From Granulosicoccus sp. (lineage in GTDB: Bacteria > Pseudomonadota > Gammaproteobacteria > Granulosicoccales > Granulosicoccaceae), in contig JAHDGK010000043.1 of assembly GCA_020627685.1 (NCBI GenBank), forward strand, positions 2,973 through 40,045: 37,073 nt of DNA, given 5' to 3'. This document shows, piece by piece, positions 25,008 to 33,959 of the stretch. The translations under genes were made by a program, and so were the position numbers. The notes beneath the pieces are model-generated. The model had not been told where the DNA came from. It was given only the letters and a program-made list of their open reading frames with translations, and made no database searches. Positions within the stretch are counted from its first letter, which is position 1, and each line of letters opens with the position of its first letter.

Positions 25008-25859
25008 ATGTCGATCCCCACGCTACAGCTAGATGCGAAGTCGTTCGATCAGTTACGTTCCCTGGTGCACCAGATAATGGGAATAACGATAAAGCCCGGA
25101 CGCCACGCCATGATCGAAGGTCGTCTGCGTAAACGCTTACGTGCTTTGGACATGGGGAGTTACGAGGAATACATCCGGAGAGTAAAAAGTAACGCCGAGG
25201 AGCAGCAGGCCTTTATTGATGCCATCACTACCAATGAAACCTACTTTTATCGGACTCCAAGGATTTGGAACTATTTGTATGATAACTATTTAAATGAGCT
25301 TCCTGTCAAACAGGAAAATTTTACCTTAAAGGTCTGGTCGGCTGCGTCATCTACTGGTGAAGAGGCCTATACCTTAGGTATCTTTTTAGAGCACTTTAAA
25401 CGCGCCAATCCTAAGTTTGACTACCACATTGATGGTACAGATATATCATCTCAGGTTCTAGGTAAGGCACGAAATGGTGTGTATGCCGGGCGTAGCATTG
25501 AACGTTTCAAAACAGCGTGTCCGGAACTCTTTGAAAAGTACATGGTGGGCAGTGAGGAGAGTGGCTATTCGGTATTGCCGGGTATTAGGAAAAAGGTAAG
25601 ATTCTTTCCTTACAATTTGTTCGACGAGCCGCGTACAAGCAGTCACTACCATCTTATTCTATTACGCAATGTATTAATTTACTTTGTAAAAACAGATCAA
25701 TGCAGGGTAATGGAAAACATCTTCTATCAGCTGAAAGACTCAGGCACTGTCATTATCGGTGAGTCCGAATCTCTTAACGGCATCGATACGCCGTTGAGAA
25801 GTGTTAGCCCCACCATTTATCAGCATCCTCAGAACATTCAAACGGGAAAGGCCGCATGA
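25008..25859 (+). CDS. cheR: Chemoreceptor glutamate methyltransferase CheR
   Basis: 283 residues, normal length. N-terminal helical domain (about 10-65; FDQLRSLVHQIMGITIKPGR), then TTNETYFYR (74-82) and the SAM-binding stretch WSAASSTGEEAYTLGIF (110-126). DGTDISSQVLGKARNGVY (142-159) and LLRNVLIYF (about 218-226) follow. It methylates glutamates on MCP signalling helices using S-adenosylmethionine. It lies 18 bases after the MCP gene and overlaps cheD by four bases (ATGA). The MCP lacks a pentapeptide tether, so CheR would act by direct docking. Assignment firm. Confidence 0.95.
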   Translation: MSIPTLQLDAKSFDQLRSLVHQIMGITIKPGRHAMIEGRLRKRLRALDMGSYEEYIRRVKSNAEEQQAFIDAITTNETYFYRTPRIWNYLYDNYLNELPVKQENFTLKVWSAASSTGEEAYTLGIFLEHFKRANPKFDYHIDGTDISSQVLGKARNGVYAGRSIERFKTACPELFEKYMVGSEESGYSVLPGIRKKVRFFPYNLFDEPRTSSHYHLILLRNVLIYFVKTDQCRVMENIFYQLKDSGTVIIGESESLNGIDTPLRSVSPTIYQHPQNIQTGKAA

Positions 25860-26329
25860 ATCGTTCGCTCATAAACGTCAGAATGTGTCAGGTTGAAATA
25901 GGGCACGGCGATACGGATCTTGTCGCATTACTTGGTTCATGTGTGGGGATAGGGCTGATATGGGAAGATCGCGGTATCTGTGGTTTAGCCCATTGTTTGC
26001 TGTCCTCATCCAAGCAAGCGACACACGTTATTGGTGCTAAACATGTTGATCAGGCTCTCTACTCCTTAGAGATGCTTATGGGTATCAGTGATTACTCTAA
26101 TGTACGGGCTGTTTTAGTGGGTGGGGCCAACATGACAATACAGGGTGGCCATAAAGCACGCGATATGATTGGCGATCGGAACATAGAATCTGCTGTTGAA
26201 GAGCTGTCTAAAAGGAACGTCATCATCTCCCAGCAAGATACAGGTGGTATAGCCGGGCGTAAGCTCAAAATTAATTGTCAAACTCGCCAAGTGTCTGTTA
26301 GTAAAATTCCACGGATAGAGGCTGCTTAA
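25856..26329 (+). CDS. cheD: Chemoreceptor glutamine deamidase CheD
   Basis: 157 residues, normal length. The catalytic Cys29 in LLGSCVGIGL and His46 in GLAHCLLSS are both present, followed by KHVDQALYSLEMLM, VGGANMTIQG and GIAGRKLKINCQTRQVSV. CheD deamidates receptor glutamines and in some species partners with CheC; no CheC is in the window. The start overlaps the cheR stop as ATGA, giving translational coupling. Two bases separate it from the triple-CheW gene. Confidence 0.95.
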   Translation: MNRSLINVRMCQVEIGHGDTDLVALLGSCVGIGLIWEDRGICGLAHCLLSSSKQATHVIGAKHVDQALYSLEMLMGISDYSNVRAVLVGGANMTIQGGHKARDMIGDRNIESAVEELSKRNVIISQQDTGGIAGRKLKINCQTRQVSVSKIPRIEAA

Positions 26330-26330
26330 T

Positions 26331-27848
26331 ATGAATACACTTCCAGAGGTGCTGAATAACGAAGCGGCTGGTATTCAGCCAGACTTGCCGCAGCCATCAA
26401 TATACGCATCGTTTAGTGTTGATACTTATGAGTTTGCCATACCGGTTAACCAAATACAGGAAGTAGTAAACGAACCAACAGGATACAGTCCGATTCCATT
26501 GACGCCAGATTATGTCCTTGGTTTGTTTAACTTGCGTGGCACAGTTGTTCCCGTCGTGGACTTAAGAAAAATATTCTTACCGGAGTCAAGCGATCCTTCT
26601 GACAATAATCGCAAGGTAACCATCATTGAGTATGGTGAGCTTTGCTTGGGGCTGCTGTTTGATGCCACGGGTGAGGTATTTAATACCGCAAGCGTCGAGT
26701 TATGTCCGTTTGAGAAAAGCGACGACAATCTGAAATCACAGATTATTCAAGGCGTCTTCAAGATGGGCGACGGCCAACGCATTGTTCAGATCCTCGATGT
26801 ATTGGAACTACTTAATCTAGAACACATACCCAATACGCGGTTCTCCAGCAATGCGGCGTCTCGGAGGCGGGCAGGCGTGCGCATGCAGTGCATATCGTTT
26901 TACGTCAGAGATTCGTTATGCGCTTTGGACATCAATACGGTAAAAGAGATTTTTACCTTTGACAAAATAGAGAACTCCGTGCTCTCCTCTAAGCTTTGCT
27001 TAGGTGCAATCGATATCAGAGGTAGCACAGTACCCATTATTGATTTTGCCTATTTGTTGGGTTACCCACCTTACGAAGCCGTCGATGACAGAGAGTTGAA
27101 TGTCGTCGTCTTGCAACTTGGAACTGATTTGTTCGGATTGTTGGTCGATTCGATTGATAGTATCGTCAATTTCTTTAAAGATGATTTATTGGACTTTCCG
27201 GTAATTGGTAGTAACAAGGAAGATCTATTTGCCGGTTGTATTGCAGATGATTCCGGTGCAGCTAATATCATCGTTCTGAATGAATCGAAACTGTTCTCAC
27301 ACGAAGAAGTCCTTGATATCACTCGCGGACATAGCAATCTGTTTCAAAATAATGCAGATTCAGATGAAATAGAATCGAAGAAAGAAATCATGCGCGAATC
27401 ACTAATAACCTTCTCCTTAGGCAATAACTATGGAGTGAATATTCGTGATGTTAAGGAAATTGTTGATACGCCAGAAAAACTGCTAGCCCCGCCAGACTCA
27501 TCAGCCTGTATTAAAGGTTTGTTCAATCTACGCGGAGAGCTGATTACTGTTGTCGATTCCAGGAAGCTATGTGATGAAAATACTATCGTCACTTCAGAAG
27601 CCCCCGACGATACCAAAGTGCTTGTCTACGAATCTGAAGGGCAAAAATTTGGGTTAATGGTAGATTCCGTCGATGCCATAGTGCATTACTATGAACAGGA
27701 AACTATCGAGATACCACAGCTGCTAAAGCCAAGTGCTAATACCGAATTTAAAGCTATTGGTAATGCGGTAGATCAAGCATTGGTAGTTGGACACGAAACT
27801 ATCGGTATTCTAGACTTGGATAAAATTACAACATCCATTGTTGCCTAA
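26331..27848 (+). CDS. Triple CheW-domain scaffold protein
   Basis: 505 residues holding three CheW-like domains: about 23-163, 185-325 and 356-503. Each starts with a beta-strand entry (ASFSVDTYEFAIPVNQIQEV, ISFYVRDSLCALDINTVKEI, ITFSLGNNYGVNIRDVKEI). Each also has the conserved turn (LGLFNLRGTVVPVVDLR, LGAIDIRGSTVPIIDFA, KGLFNLRGELITVVDSR). CheW couples MCPs to the kinase CheA; a normal CheW has one domain of about 150 residues. Domain 2 is the most diverged in the receptor-contact turn. No receiver domain is present, so it is not CheV. It likely builds or bridges receptor arrays. It is the last gene of the operon; the kinase must be elsewhere. Confidence 0.9.
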   Translation: MNTLPEVLNNEAAGIQPDLPQPSIYASFSVDTYEFAIPVNQIQEVVNEPTGYSPIPLTPDYVLGLFNLRGTVVPVVDLRKIFLPESSDPSDNNRKVTIIEYGELCLGLLFDATGEVFNTASVELCPFEKSDDNLKSQIIQGVFKMGDGQRIVQILDVLELLNLEHIPNTRFSSNAASRRRAGVRMQCISFYVRDSLCALDINTVKEIFTFDKIENSVLSSKLCLGAIDIRGSTVPIIDFAYLLGYPPYEAVDDRELNVVVLQLGTDLFGLLVDSIDSIVNFFKDDLLDFPVIGSNKEDLFAGCIADDSGAANIIVLNESKLFSHEEVLDITRGHSNLFQNNADSDEIESKKEIMRESLITFSLGNNYGVNIRDVKEIVDTPEKLLAPPDSSACIKGLFNLRGELITVVDSRKLCDENTIVTSEAPDDTKVLVYESEGQKFGLMVDSVDAIVHYYEQETIEIPQLLKPSANTEFKAIGNAVDQALVVGHETIGILDLDKITTSIVA

Positions 27849-27861
27849 CTGGGGCACAAGA

Positions 27862-27907
27862 TTCCTTTGATGACTGAATATCGGTTTGGATAGGGTCATC
27901 AAAGGAA
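27862..27907. terminator. Long perfect inverted repeat after the chemosensory operon
   Basis: 13-bp perfect arms ttcctttgatgac (27862-27874) and gtcatcaaaggaa (27895-27907) with a 20-base loop, between convergent triple-cheW and ald genes. There is no T-run, so Rho-independent termination is only likely, not certain. Confidence 0.5.
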
Positions 27908-27949
27908 GGTAGTCTCTGTCGATAGTGCTGTGACGTTCTGTTACAAAAT

Positions 27950-29071
27950 TTACGAGGCTGCCAGCATCTCAGTGGCAGCTACGTATTTATAACCCAAGGC
28001 TTCTGCAACCTCTTCACAAACGATTTCTCCGTGAATGACGTTCAAGCCGTTTAGTAAATGTACATCATCACTCAGTGCCTGTTTGTATCCTTTACCAGCA
28101 AGGTTCAGAATATGCGGCAGCGTTACGTTGTTCAACGCGTAGGTAGACGTGCGAGGTACACCACCCGGCATATTCGCTACACAGTAGTGAACAACGTCAT
28201 CAACAACGTAGGTAGGTTCGGCATGCGTTGTTGCTTTGGACGTTTCGCAGCAGCCGCCCTGATCGATAGCGACGTCAACAATAACAGAACCCGGCTTCAT
28301 AGCTTTGACCATCTCGGCCGTGACGAGTTTAGGTGCAGCAGCACCGGGAATAAGTACGCCGCCAATCACCAAATCGGCTTCGAGAACGTGTTTTTCGAGT
28401 GCGTCTCGGGTTGAATACACGCTGTTGGTGCTTCGACCAAATTGCTGCCAATGAGCCTCTAGTACATCGGGGCTACGATCGATGACCCAAGTGTCAGCGC
28501 CCATACCTACCGCAATATGCGCTGCGTGCGTACCGACAACACCACCACCGATAATCACGACTTTGGCAGGGTCAACTCCAGGTACTCCGCCTAACAACAT
28601 ACCCAGGCCGCCGTGCGGTTGCTCCAGACAGTATGCTCCTGCTTGGATGGCCATACGCCCGGCCACTTTTGACATTGGCGCCAGTAGTGGTAATCCACCG
28701 CGAGCTGAGGTGACCGTTTCATAGGCGATGCAAATGGCCCCGCTATTGACCAAATCTTTCGTCTGCTCAGGGTCAGGCGCAAGGTGTAGGTAGGTAAACA
28801 GAATCTGCCCTTTTCTAAGCATTGCGCGCTCTACCGCCTGAGGTTCTTTAACCTTGACGATCATGTCAGCACGCTCAAAGATTTCAGCAGCCTGTTGAAC
28901 GACTTCAGCTCCCGCTGTTTTATAGTCGTCATCGGAGCGACCGATGCCAGCACCGGCTTGTGTTTCAACAATAACCTGGTGTCCGTTTTGAACACATTCC
29001 CGAACACTTGTTGGAGTCATTCCAACACGGTATTCATGATTTTTTATTTCTTTCGGAACGCCTATTAACAT
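27950..29071 (-). CDS. ald: Alanine dehydrogenase
   Basis: 373 residues from the ATG at 29071 (MLIGVPKEIKNHEYRVGMTP), the usual Ald N-terminus and length. The frame opens further upstream but without family similarity. Substrate region EYRVGMTPTSV, Lys/Val-rich MIVKVKEPQ, the NAD Rossmann motif VVIIGGGVVGTHAAHIAVGMG, DVAIDQGGCCETSKATTH, and YCVANMPGGVPRTSTYALNN near the C-terminus. It interconverts L-alanine with pyruvate and ammonia using NAD. GAG lies about seven bases before the start. Lrp-type regulators often neighbour ald, but none is seen here; it appears monocistronic. Confidence 0.96.
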   Translation of the reverse strand: MLIGVPKEIKNHEYRVGMTPTSVRECVQNGHQVIVETQAGAGIGRSDDDYKTAGAEVVQQAAEIFERADMIVKVKEPQAVERAMLRKGQILFTYLHLAPDPEQTKDLVNSGAICIAYETVTSARGGLPLLAPMSKVAGRMAIQAGAYCLEQPHGGLGMLLGGVPGVDPAKVVIIGGGVVGTHAAHIAVGMGADTWVIDRSPDVLEAHWQQFGRSTNSVYSTRDALEKHVLEADLVIGGVLIPGAAAPKLVTAEMVKAMKPGSVIVDVAIDQGGCCETSKATTHAEPTYVVDDVVHYCVANMPGGVPRTSTYALNNVTLPHILNLAGKGYKQALSDDVHLLNGLNVIHGEIVCEEVAEALGYKYVAATEMLAAS

Positions 29072-29440
29072 GATCGTCTCAGCTGTGTTTCCATTTTCGA
29101 TAACGGAAAGTAGCAAACGTTGTACCGCGTGTTAGTAGCCACTTAACAACACTAAGGTAGGCCAGTGCGGTATTTGTCTAGGAACCGTCGGTTATGCCTC
29201 GAATTCAGACAAGCAACGATCTACGAAAAACAGGTACTTACCGTTTCGATATGTGACACTGCTAATATGAGTGGTGATTTAGGTTAGGAGCTGATCTCAC
29301 TTTATTGTGGTTAAACCAGTAACGCTTCAAGGTTAGGTCCAGGAAAATAGGTCTACTCATTAGGTGACTTCAGCGTCCCGGGCTTTTTGAATTAAACTCC
29401 CATCTCGTCTGTGTCCGGTGTCGCTATACATTTCTAAACC
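29072..29440. other. Intergenic region between ald and DMT transporter, promoters presumed
   Basis: About 370 bp between divergent genes. It must hold both promoters, but I could not assign -35/-10 pairs. No tRNA, hairpin terminator, strong palindrome or convincing small ORF was seen. Confidence 0.5.
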
Positions 29441-30367
29441 ATGAAGAACACTACGATTACCGCCATTGGGTTGATGGTATTGGGCATGATCCTCATCCCA
29501 GTAGGAGACTCAATTGCCAAGTATGTATTGAATGTTACGCCGTATTCTCCACAGTTCGTGGCCTGGGTGAGATTCCTTATTGGCGGACTTGTAGTGTTGC
29601 CTTTTGCGTTACGAGGCATAACGTTTAACTGGCTAGATGTGCATTTCCTTAAAAAGCAGCTACTGAGAGCAGTGCTCATTGTGTTGACGGTAGTCACGAT
29701 TATAAAAGCCGTTGGCTTAAGTCCAATTGCCGATGTATTTGGCGCTTTTTTCGTGGGGCCCATTCTATCGGTCGTCTTGTCATCTCTCGTGCTGAGGGAA
29801 CGCGCCACTTGGCTGGAGTGGGCGTCAGTCGCAATTGGATTTGTCGGAGTCTTGCTAGTTGTTCAACCGGCGGTTATCACACAATTCACAACGCTATCAG
29901 AAGAAGTAATTTTCGATCAGGCTCAGACGAGCAAACTCGGTGTGTATTGGGCGTTGTTGGCGGGCATATTTTACGGTAGCTTTTTAACAGCGACGCGATG
30001 GGCTGCGGCTTCCGGGCCACCTATGGTTCAGGTTGCCGTGCAATTTTTACTAGCGGCGCTGATTCTGACGCCTTTCGGTTTGTACGAGCTTTTTCGAACC
30101 GGTGTACATCAACCTGAGTTGCTACTGGCAAATGGCGTCACCTCAGTGTTGGCAAACCTATTGTCTATTTTAGCCTTGGCAAGAGCCAGACCCGCAACCT
30201 TAGCTCCTGTCGTTTATATGCAGGTTGTTGCTGCGACTTTTATCGGTGTGTTTGTGTTTCAGGAAACCCTATCGATGTTGGCCACATTGGGGATATCGAT
30301 CATCATTTTCTCAGGCGTGCTTCGGTTTGATTTTAAATCACTGTATGCTCGTAGAAGGGAACGCTAA
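29441..30367 (+). CDS. EamA/DMT-family inner-membrane transporter
   Basis: 308 residues with about ten hydrophobic segments in two EamA repeats. The first starts TITAIGLMVLGMILIPVGDSIAKYVL with the family-like YSPQFVAWVRFLIGG, then LRAVLIVLTVVTIIKAVGLSPIADVFGAFFVGPI. The second begins after about residue 160 (LGVYWALLAGIFYGSFLTATRWAAASG). These are drug/metabolite transporters, usually exporters, with substrate not predictable from sequence. The HDAC-like gene follows 56 bp downstream and is probably co-transcribed. It may move the substrate or product of the two enzymes behind it (inference). Confidence 0.85.
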   Translation: MKNTTITAIGLMVLGMILIPVGDSIAKYVLNVTPYSPQFVAWVRFLIGGLVVLPFALRGITFNWLDVHFLKKQLLRAVLIVLTVVTIIKAVGLSPIADVFGAFFVGPILSVVLSSLVLRERATWLEWASVAIGFVGVLLVVQPAVITQFTTLSEEVIFDQAQTSKLGVYWALLAGIFYGSFLTATRWAAASGPPMVQVAVQFLLAALILTPFGLYELFRTGVHQPELLLANGVTSVLANLLSILALARARPATLAPVVYMQVVAATFIGVFVFQETLSMLATLGISIIIFSGVLRFDFKSLYARRRER

Positions 30368-30423
30368 CGCCTCGTGCAAATTGTTTAGCCATCGGCGTGA
30401 TTCAAGTGGTGGAGAAATTAGAC

Positions 30424-31539
30424 ATGCAGAAATCAACAGCTTTTGTCTGGGATGAAAAATGTTTTTGGCATTACGGCGGAAACTATGCATTGCTTGCGCC
30501 TGTGGGGGGCTTGGTGCAGCCTATGGTATCGGGCGGACTGCCTGAAGCGCCAGAGACTAAGCGACGACTGAAAAACCTCATCGACGTTACTGGTCTAGCC
30601 GATGAAATGCACATGGTAAGCGGAGCGCCAGCGTCTACAGAAGATCTCCTGCGGGTTCACCCTAGTAGCTACCTTGATCGTTTTAAGGAGCTTTCCGATT
30701 CTGGCGGCGGAGAGCTTGGGTTGCGGACACCGTTTGGTTCTGGAGCCTTCGAGATTGCGGCATTATCTGCAGGTTTGGTAACCGAAGCGTCTAAGCTGGT
30801 TCTCACTCAAAAGGTCCTAAATGCCTACGCACTGTCCCGTCCACCGGGGCACCACTGCCTGCCCGATTTTCCTAATGGTTTCTGTCTGATGGCAAACATT
30901 GCTATTGCCATCGAAGCGATGCGTGCACAAGGCCTTGCAAAGCGTTTCGCCGTGCTCGACTGGGACGTGCACCACGGCAATGGTACGGAAGCCATATTTC
31001 TTGATAGAGATGATGTCCTTGCGATATCGATTCATCAAGATAGATGCTATCCGCAGGACACGGGTTCCAGCGATGTCATTGGAAACGGCGCAGGCGCTGG
31101 TTTTAATATGAACATCCCGTTGCCTCCCGGTTGTGGTCACAAGGCATATCTGGACGCAATGAAAAGGTTGGTTATTCCAAAACTCCAGCAGTACGACGCC
31201 GACCTCGTCATTATCGCGTGTGGTTTTGACGCTGCCGGATTTGATCCTTTGTCGAGAATGATGTGCACGGCGGAAACCTATCGTGAGATGACAAGGCAGG
31301 TGATGGAAATCACTGATGGTCGACTGGTGGCCGCTCACGAAGGTGGTTACTCTGAACTGTACGTGCCCTTTTGTGGTCATGCCATGCTCGAAGAAATGAC
31401 TGGTACGTCTATTCGTGCGTCAGATCCTATGGCTGTGCGTATCAACGGCCAACAACCCGCTGAATACGTTAATGCGTTCCACGCAGATGTCATCAGTCGA
31501 CTAGAGACAGAGTTTCGCAGTACAAGTGTTCTGGCTTAA
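30424..31539 (+). CDS. Class II histone-deacetylase-family amidohydrolase
   Basis: 371 residues from the ATG at 30424 (GGAGA about ten bases upstream; GTG at 30397 is an alternative). HDAC fold motifs are intact: SRPPGHHCLPDFPNGFC (paired His about 143-144), VLDWDVHHGNGTEAIF (zinc ligands Asp181 and His183), IACGFDAAGFDPL (third ligand Asp about 269) and HEGGYSELY (active-site Tyr). Bacterial members remove acyl groups from small amines such as acetylpolyamines or other amides. The opening TAFVWDEKCFWHYGGNYALL is typical of a bacterial subgroup. It precedes a flavin monooxygenase gene by 38 bp, suggesting joint catabolism of an amide or acylated aromatic or amine. Substrate unknown. Confidence 0.88.
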   Translation: MQKSTAFVWDEKCFWHYGGNYALLAPVGGLVQPMVSGGLPEAPETKRRLKNLIDVTGLADEMHMVSGAPASTEDLLRVHPSSYLDRFKELSDSGGGELGLRTPFGSGAFEIAALSAGLVTEASKLVLTQKVLNAYALSRPPGHHCLPDFPNGFCLMANIAIAIEAMRAQGLAKRFAVLDWDVHHGNGTEAIFLDRDDVLAISIHQDRCYPQDTGSSDVIGNGAGAGFNMNIPLPPGCGHKAYLDAMKRLVIPKLQQYDADLVIIACGFDAAGFDPLSRMMCTAETYREMTRQVMEITDGRLVAAHEGGYSELYVPFCGHAMLEEMTGTSIRASDPMAVRINGQQPAEYVNAFHADVISRLETEFRSTSVLA

Positions 31540-31577
31540 CTCTCTGTGCACACGCTTAGTTAAAAAGGGAGCGTTCA

Positions 31578-33215
31578 GTGCGACCAGCAGGGCGTAGCGA
31601 AACAGAATCGCTTTACTTCAAATACCCGCATTTCGATGCTCCGGCGATTGTTGACAGAAATGCAGAGCACACCGCTCAACGCGTAGCGATTGTTGGTGCA
31701 GGCCCCATCGGCATGACTGCCGCTTTGGCGTTGGCCAAAGAAGGTATCGCTTCCGTTTTATTGGATAACAAAGCTACGTTTAATGACGGTAGCCGGGCTA
31801 TTTGTATTGCGCGACCCAGCTTTTATATCTTGGAACAGTTGGGGGCAATCGGCCCTTTTCTAGATAAAGCACTTGGATGGACAACAGGGCGCACGTTCTA
31901 TCGCGGTCAGCAGATTTTAGAATTCGAAATGCCCGATAGCGAAAGTGAAAAATTTCGCCCCATGTACAACCTACAGCAGCAATACATCGAACAGTATTTG
32001 TGGAACGCGGTCAGTGCTAATGATTTGATTGATTGTCGCTGGCAGAGTGAAGTCACCGGGGTGAAAGACATCGGCGATACCACAGAGCTTACTGTAAGGG
32101 ACCCGCACGGTGAATATACTTATGATGCCTGTTGGGTGCTCGCCTGTGATGGTGCACATAGTCCAATGCGAAAACTGCGTGGGCACAGGCTGCGCGGCGA
32201 GAACTTCGAGGGCCGATACGTTATTGCAGATATACAAATGGAGCATGATTATCCGACTATACGACGAGCCTATTTTGATCCTATCTGTCGCCCGGGTGGA
32301 ACCGCATTAATCCATAAACAGCCCGATAACATTTGGAGAATTGATTATCAGCTAGGTGACGATGAAAGTACCGATGATGCTTTAACAGAAGATTCAGTTC
32401 GCCGGAGTGTCTCTCTGCTTTTGCAGGAAATCGCTTATCAGGGAAACTGGGAGTTGGAGTGGTGGAGTGTTTACACAGCGAACACTCTGGCACTTGACGA
32501 CTACAGAGATAATCGAATTTTCTTTGTGGGTGACAGCGCGCATATTGTTCCTATATTCGGAGTTCGTGGTCTTAACAACGGTCTGGCTGATGCTGCGAAT
32601 ATCGGGTGGAAGCTGGGTTGGGTACTTAACGGGAAAGCCGGTGAAGAGCTACTAGACAGTTATACACCAGAGAGACGAGGCGCCACCCTGGATGTTTTTG
32701 CCAACGCGTCTAAAAGCGCAAGGTTTATGACCCCCAACACATACGGCTGGAAGCTCATGCGTGACGCAGCATTGTCACTTGCGCTGACACACCCTTTTGC
32801 CGGGGAACTGGCCAATCCGCGACAGATGACAGCGTTTACGTATGGTCAAAGTCCGGCGGTTATCATTGACGATATGCCGTTGTTTGATGGCCCCGCAGTA
32901 GGTGCGCTTTTACCCGATCACAAACTGCCCGACGGCTATGTCTCAGATCAACTTGGCGAAGGGTTCACTGTGCTGTGTTTCTCTGAGACCCTGTACACAG
33001 CTCTTACTTCGGTTATTGGCCGTACAGCAAAGGGCTTATGCGCTCTGAATCTTTCTCAATATCCGGCAGTTTTTACTGCGTATTCAGCAGATGAAAATAC
33101 CGCCTATCTGATTAGGCCCGACATGCATATAGCGGCCAGGTGGCAGCACGCGACGCCTCAGAAAGTAATAGATGGCTTTCAGCGAGTGACATTCAACCTA
33201 GAGGAGGCTCTATGA
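31578..33215 (+). CDS. FAD-dependent aromatic hydroxylase-like monooxygenase (PHBH/MhpA fold)
   Basis: 545 residues starting at GTG, with GGGAG seven bases upstream. FAD motif VAIVGAGPIGMTAALALAKEG (36-56), the DG motif CDGAHSPMRKL (about 190-200) and GDSAHIVPIFGVRGLNNGLADAANIGWKL (about 317-345, written here in parts: GDSAH, GVRGLNNGLADA) define the group A flavin monooxygenases. A C-terminal thioredoxin-like extension (about 410-545) matches the 3-(3-hydroxyphenyl)propionate or phenol hydroxylase layout. It would hydroxylate an aromatic ring using NAD(P)H and oxygen. The stop overlaps the ATG of a DUF2783 gene. The exact substrate cannot be read from the sequence. Confidence 0.9.
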   Translation: MRPAGRSETESLYFKYPHFDAPAIVDRNAEHTAQRVAIVGAGPIGMTAALALAKEGIASVLLDNKATFNDGSRAICIARPSFYILEQLGAIGPFLDKALGWTTGRTFYRGQQILEFEMPDSESEKFRPMYNLQQQYIEQYLWNAVSANDLIDCRWQSEVTGVKDIGDTTELTVRDPHGEYTYDACWVLACDGAHSPMRKLRGHRLRGENFEGRYVIADIQMEHDYPTIRRAYFDPICRPGGTALIHKQPDNIWRIDYQLGDDESTDDALTEDSVRRSVSLLLQEIAYQGNWELEWWSVYTANTLALDDYRDNRIFFVGDSAHIVPIFGVRGLNNGLADAANIGWKLGWVLNGKAGEELLDSYTPERRGATLDVFANASKSARFMTPNTYGWKLMRDAALSLALTHPFAGELANPRQMTAFTYGQSPAVIIDDMPLFDGPAVGALLPDHKLPDGYVSDQLGEGFTVLCFSETLYTALTSVIGRTAKGLCALNLSQYPAVFTAYSADENTAYLIRPDMHIAARWQHATPQKVIDGFQRVTFNLEEAL

Positions 33216-33397
33216 ATCCTGCTGAGCTGGAGCGTATATACGAAACCTTAGCGCACAAACTTGATGAAGTGGGGCAGGGCGATAGCGAACTGTATTTGGC
33301 CAAACTGGTGTTGTTACTAGCTCACAGTGTTGGGGATGTAGACGTTGTGGAAAAGCATATTGCCGATGCTATGCACGGCTTGAAAATAACTGAATAG
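33212..33397 (+). CDS. DUF2783 small protein
   Basis: 61 residues from the ATG at 33212, which overlaps the monooxygenase stop as ATGA and is preceded by GAGGAGG. The sequence (MNPAELERIYETLAHKLDEV, then LYLAKLVLLLAHSVGD) is helical, acidic and matches my memory of DUF2783, a family usually found directly after FAD monooxygenases. It may help or stabilise the enzyme; function unknown. The longer frame from 33140 lies inside the monooxygenase and is rejected as a start. Confidence 0.8.
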   Translation: MNPAELERIYETLAHKLDEVGQGDSELYLAKLVLLLAHSVGDVDVVEKHIADAMHGLKITE

Positions 33398-33429
33398 GCA
33401 ATCAGGTTAACGTTAATTATTTTGTAGAG

Positions 33430-33954
33430 CTATCGACTTTCAATGACGAAAAAAATGAATGTTTGGTTCAACTGACTTTTATCCTTCAGTGAAATTCTGC
33501 CGTTAGTTCCATCGAGTTCGAATAGATAGGACAGGTATGAGTCCGGGTGATTAACTGGCTGATCTTGACGTATGGTTGTCGTCTCTCCAAGGCAGTTTTG
33601 TGCTTCAGCGACATATTGATTGAAATCAGTTTTGGCTTGTTCGTCGCCTAGTACATATTCCCAAACGCATCTGAATGTGGTCAGCTTGCCGCTACCACTA
33701 ATTTCACAGTTTTTTGAATCTGGAAGCTGGATGTTGCTTTTAGTGGTTCCTGTTTCGTACTGCTCAGCGGATTTAATGGATGAAAATTGATTTGCTGAAT
33801 CGGCAATTAAGTGAGCAACATCATCACAAGGCAATAGCGCAGCAGTTGCCGTACTGCTGGTCAGTAGAACAATGCAGCACCCGAGCAGTACATTTCGACC
33901 CACATGATTCAGTGTTTGAATCGTTGGAAAATGTTTTAAACGATTTTTGTTCAT
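33430..33954 (-). CDS. Small secreted hypothetical protein with four cysteines
   Basis: 174 residues. After a basic stretch comes a signal peptide core (VLLGCCIVLLTSSTATA), then a mature region with Cys at LPCDD, KNCEI, FRCVW and QNCLG, enough for two disulfides. No family was recognised. It follows the LysE-type gene on the same strand by five bases and is probably co-transcribed. The ending (NQTFIFFVIESR) is beta-like. Periplasmic or secreted location is inferred from the signal; function unknown. Confidence 0.65.
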   Translation of the reverse strand: MNKNRLKHFPTIQTLNHVGRNVLLGCCIVLLTSSTATAALLPCDDVAHLIADSANQFSSIKSAEQYETGTTKSNIQLPDSKNCEISGSGKLTTFRCVWEYVLGDEQAKTDFNQYVAEAQNCLGETTTIRQDQPVNHPDSYLSYLFELDGTNGRISLKDKSQLNQTFIFFVIESR

Positions 33955-33959
33955 AGCTT

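Noticed and set aside
30817-31380. 187-codon minus-strand ORF antisense to the HDAC-like gene
   Set aside because: The plus strand encodes all HDAC metal ligands; the antisense frame shows no recognisable domain.
33140-33211. Longer start for the DUF2783 gene
   Set aside because: It would overlap the monooxygenase coding sequence by 76 bp, whereas the ATG at 33212 has GAGGAGG and an ATGA coupling.
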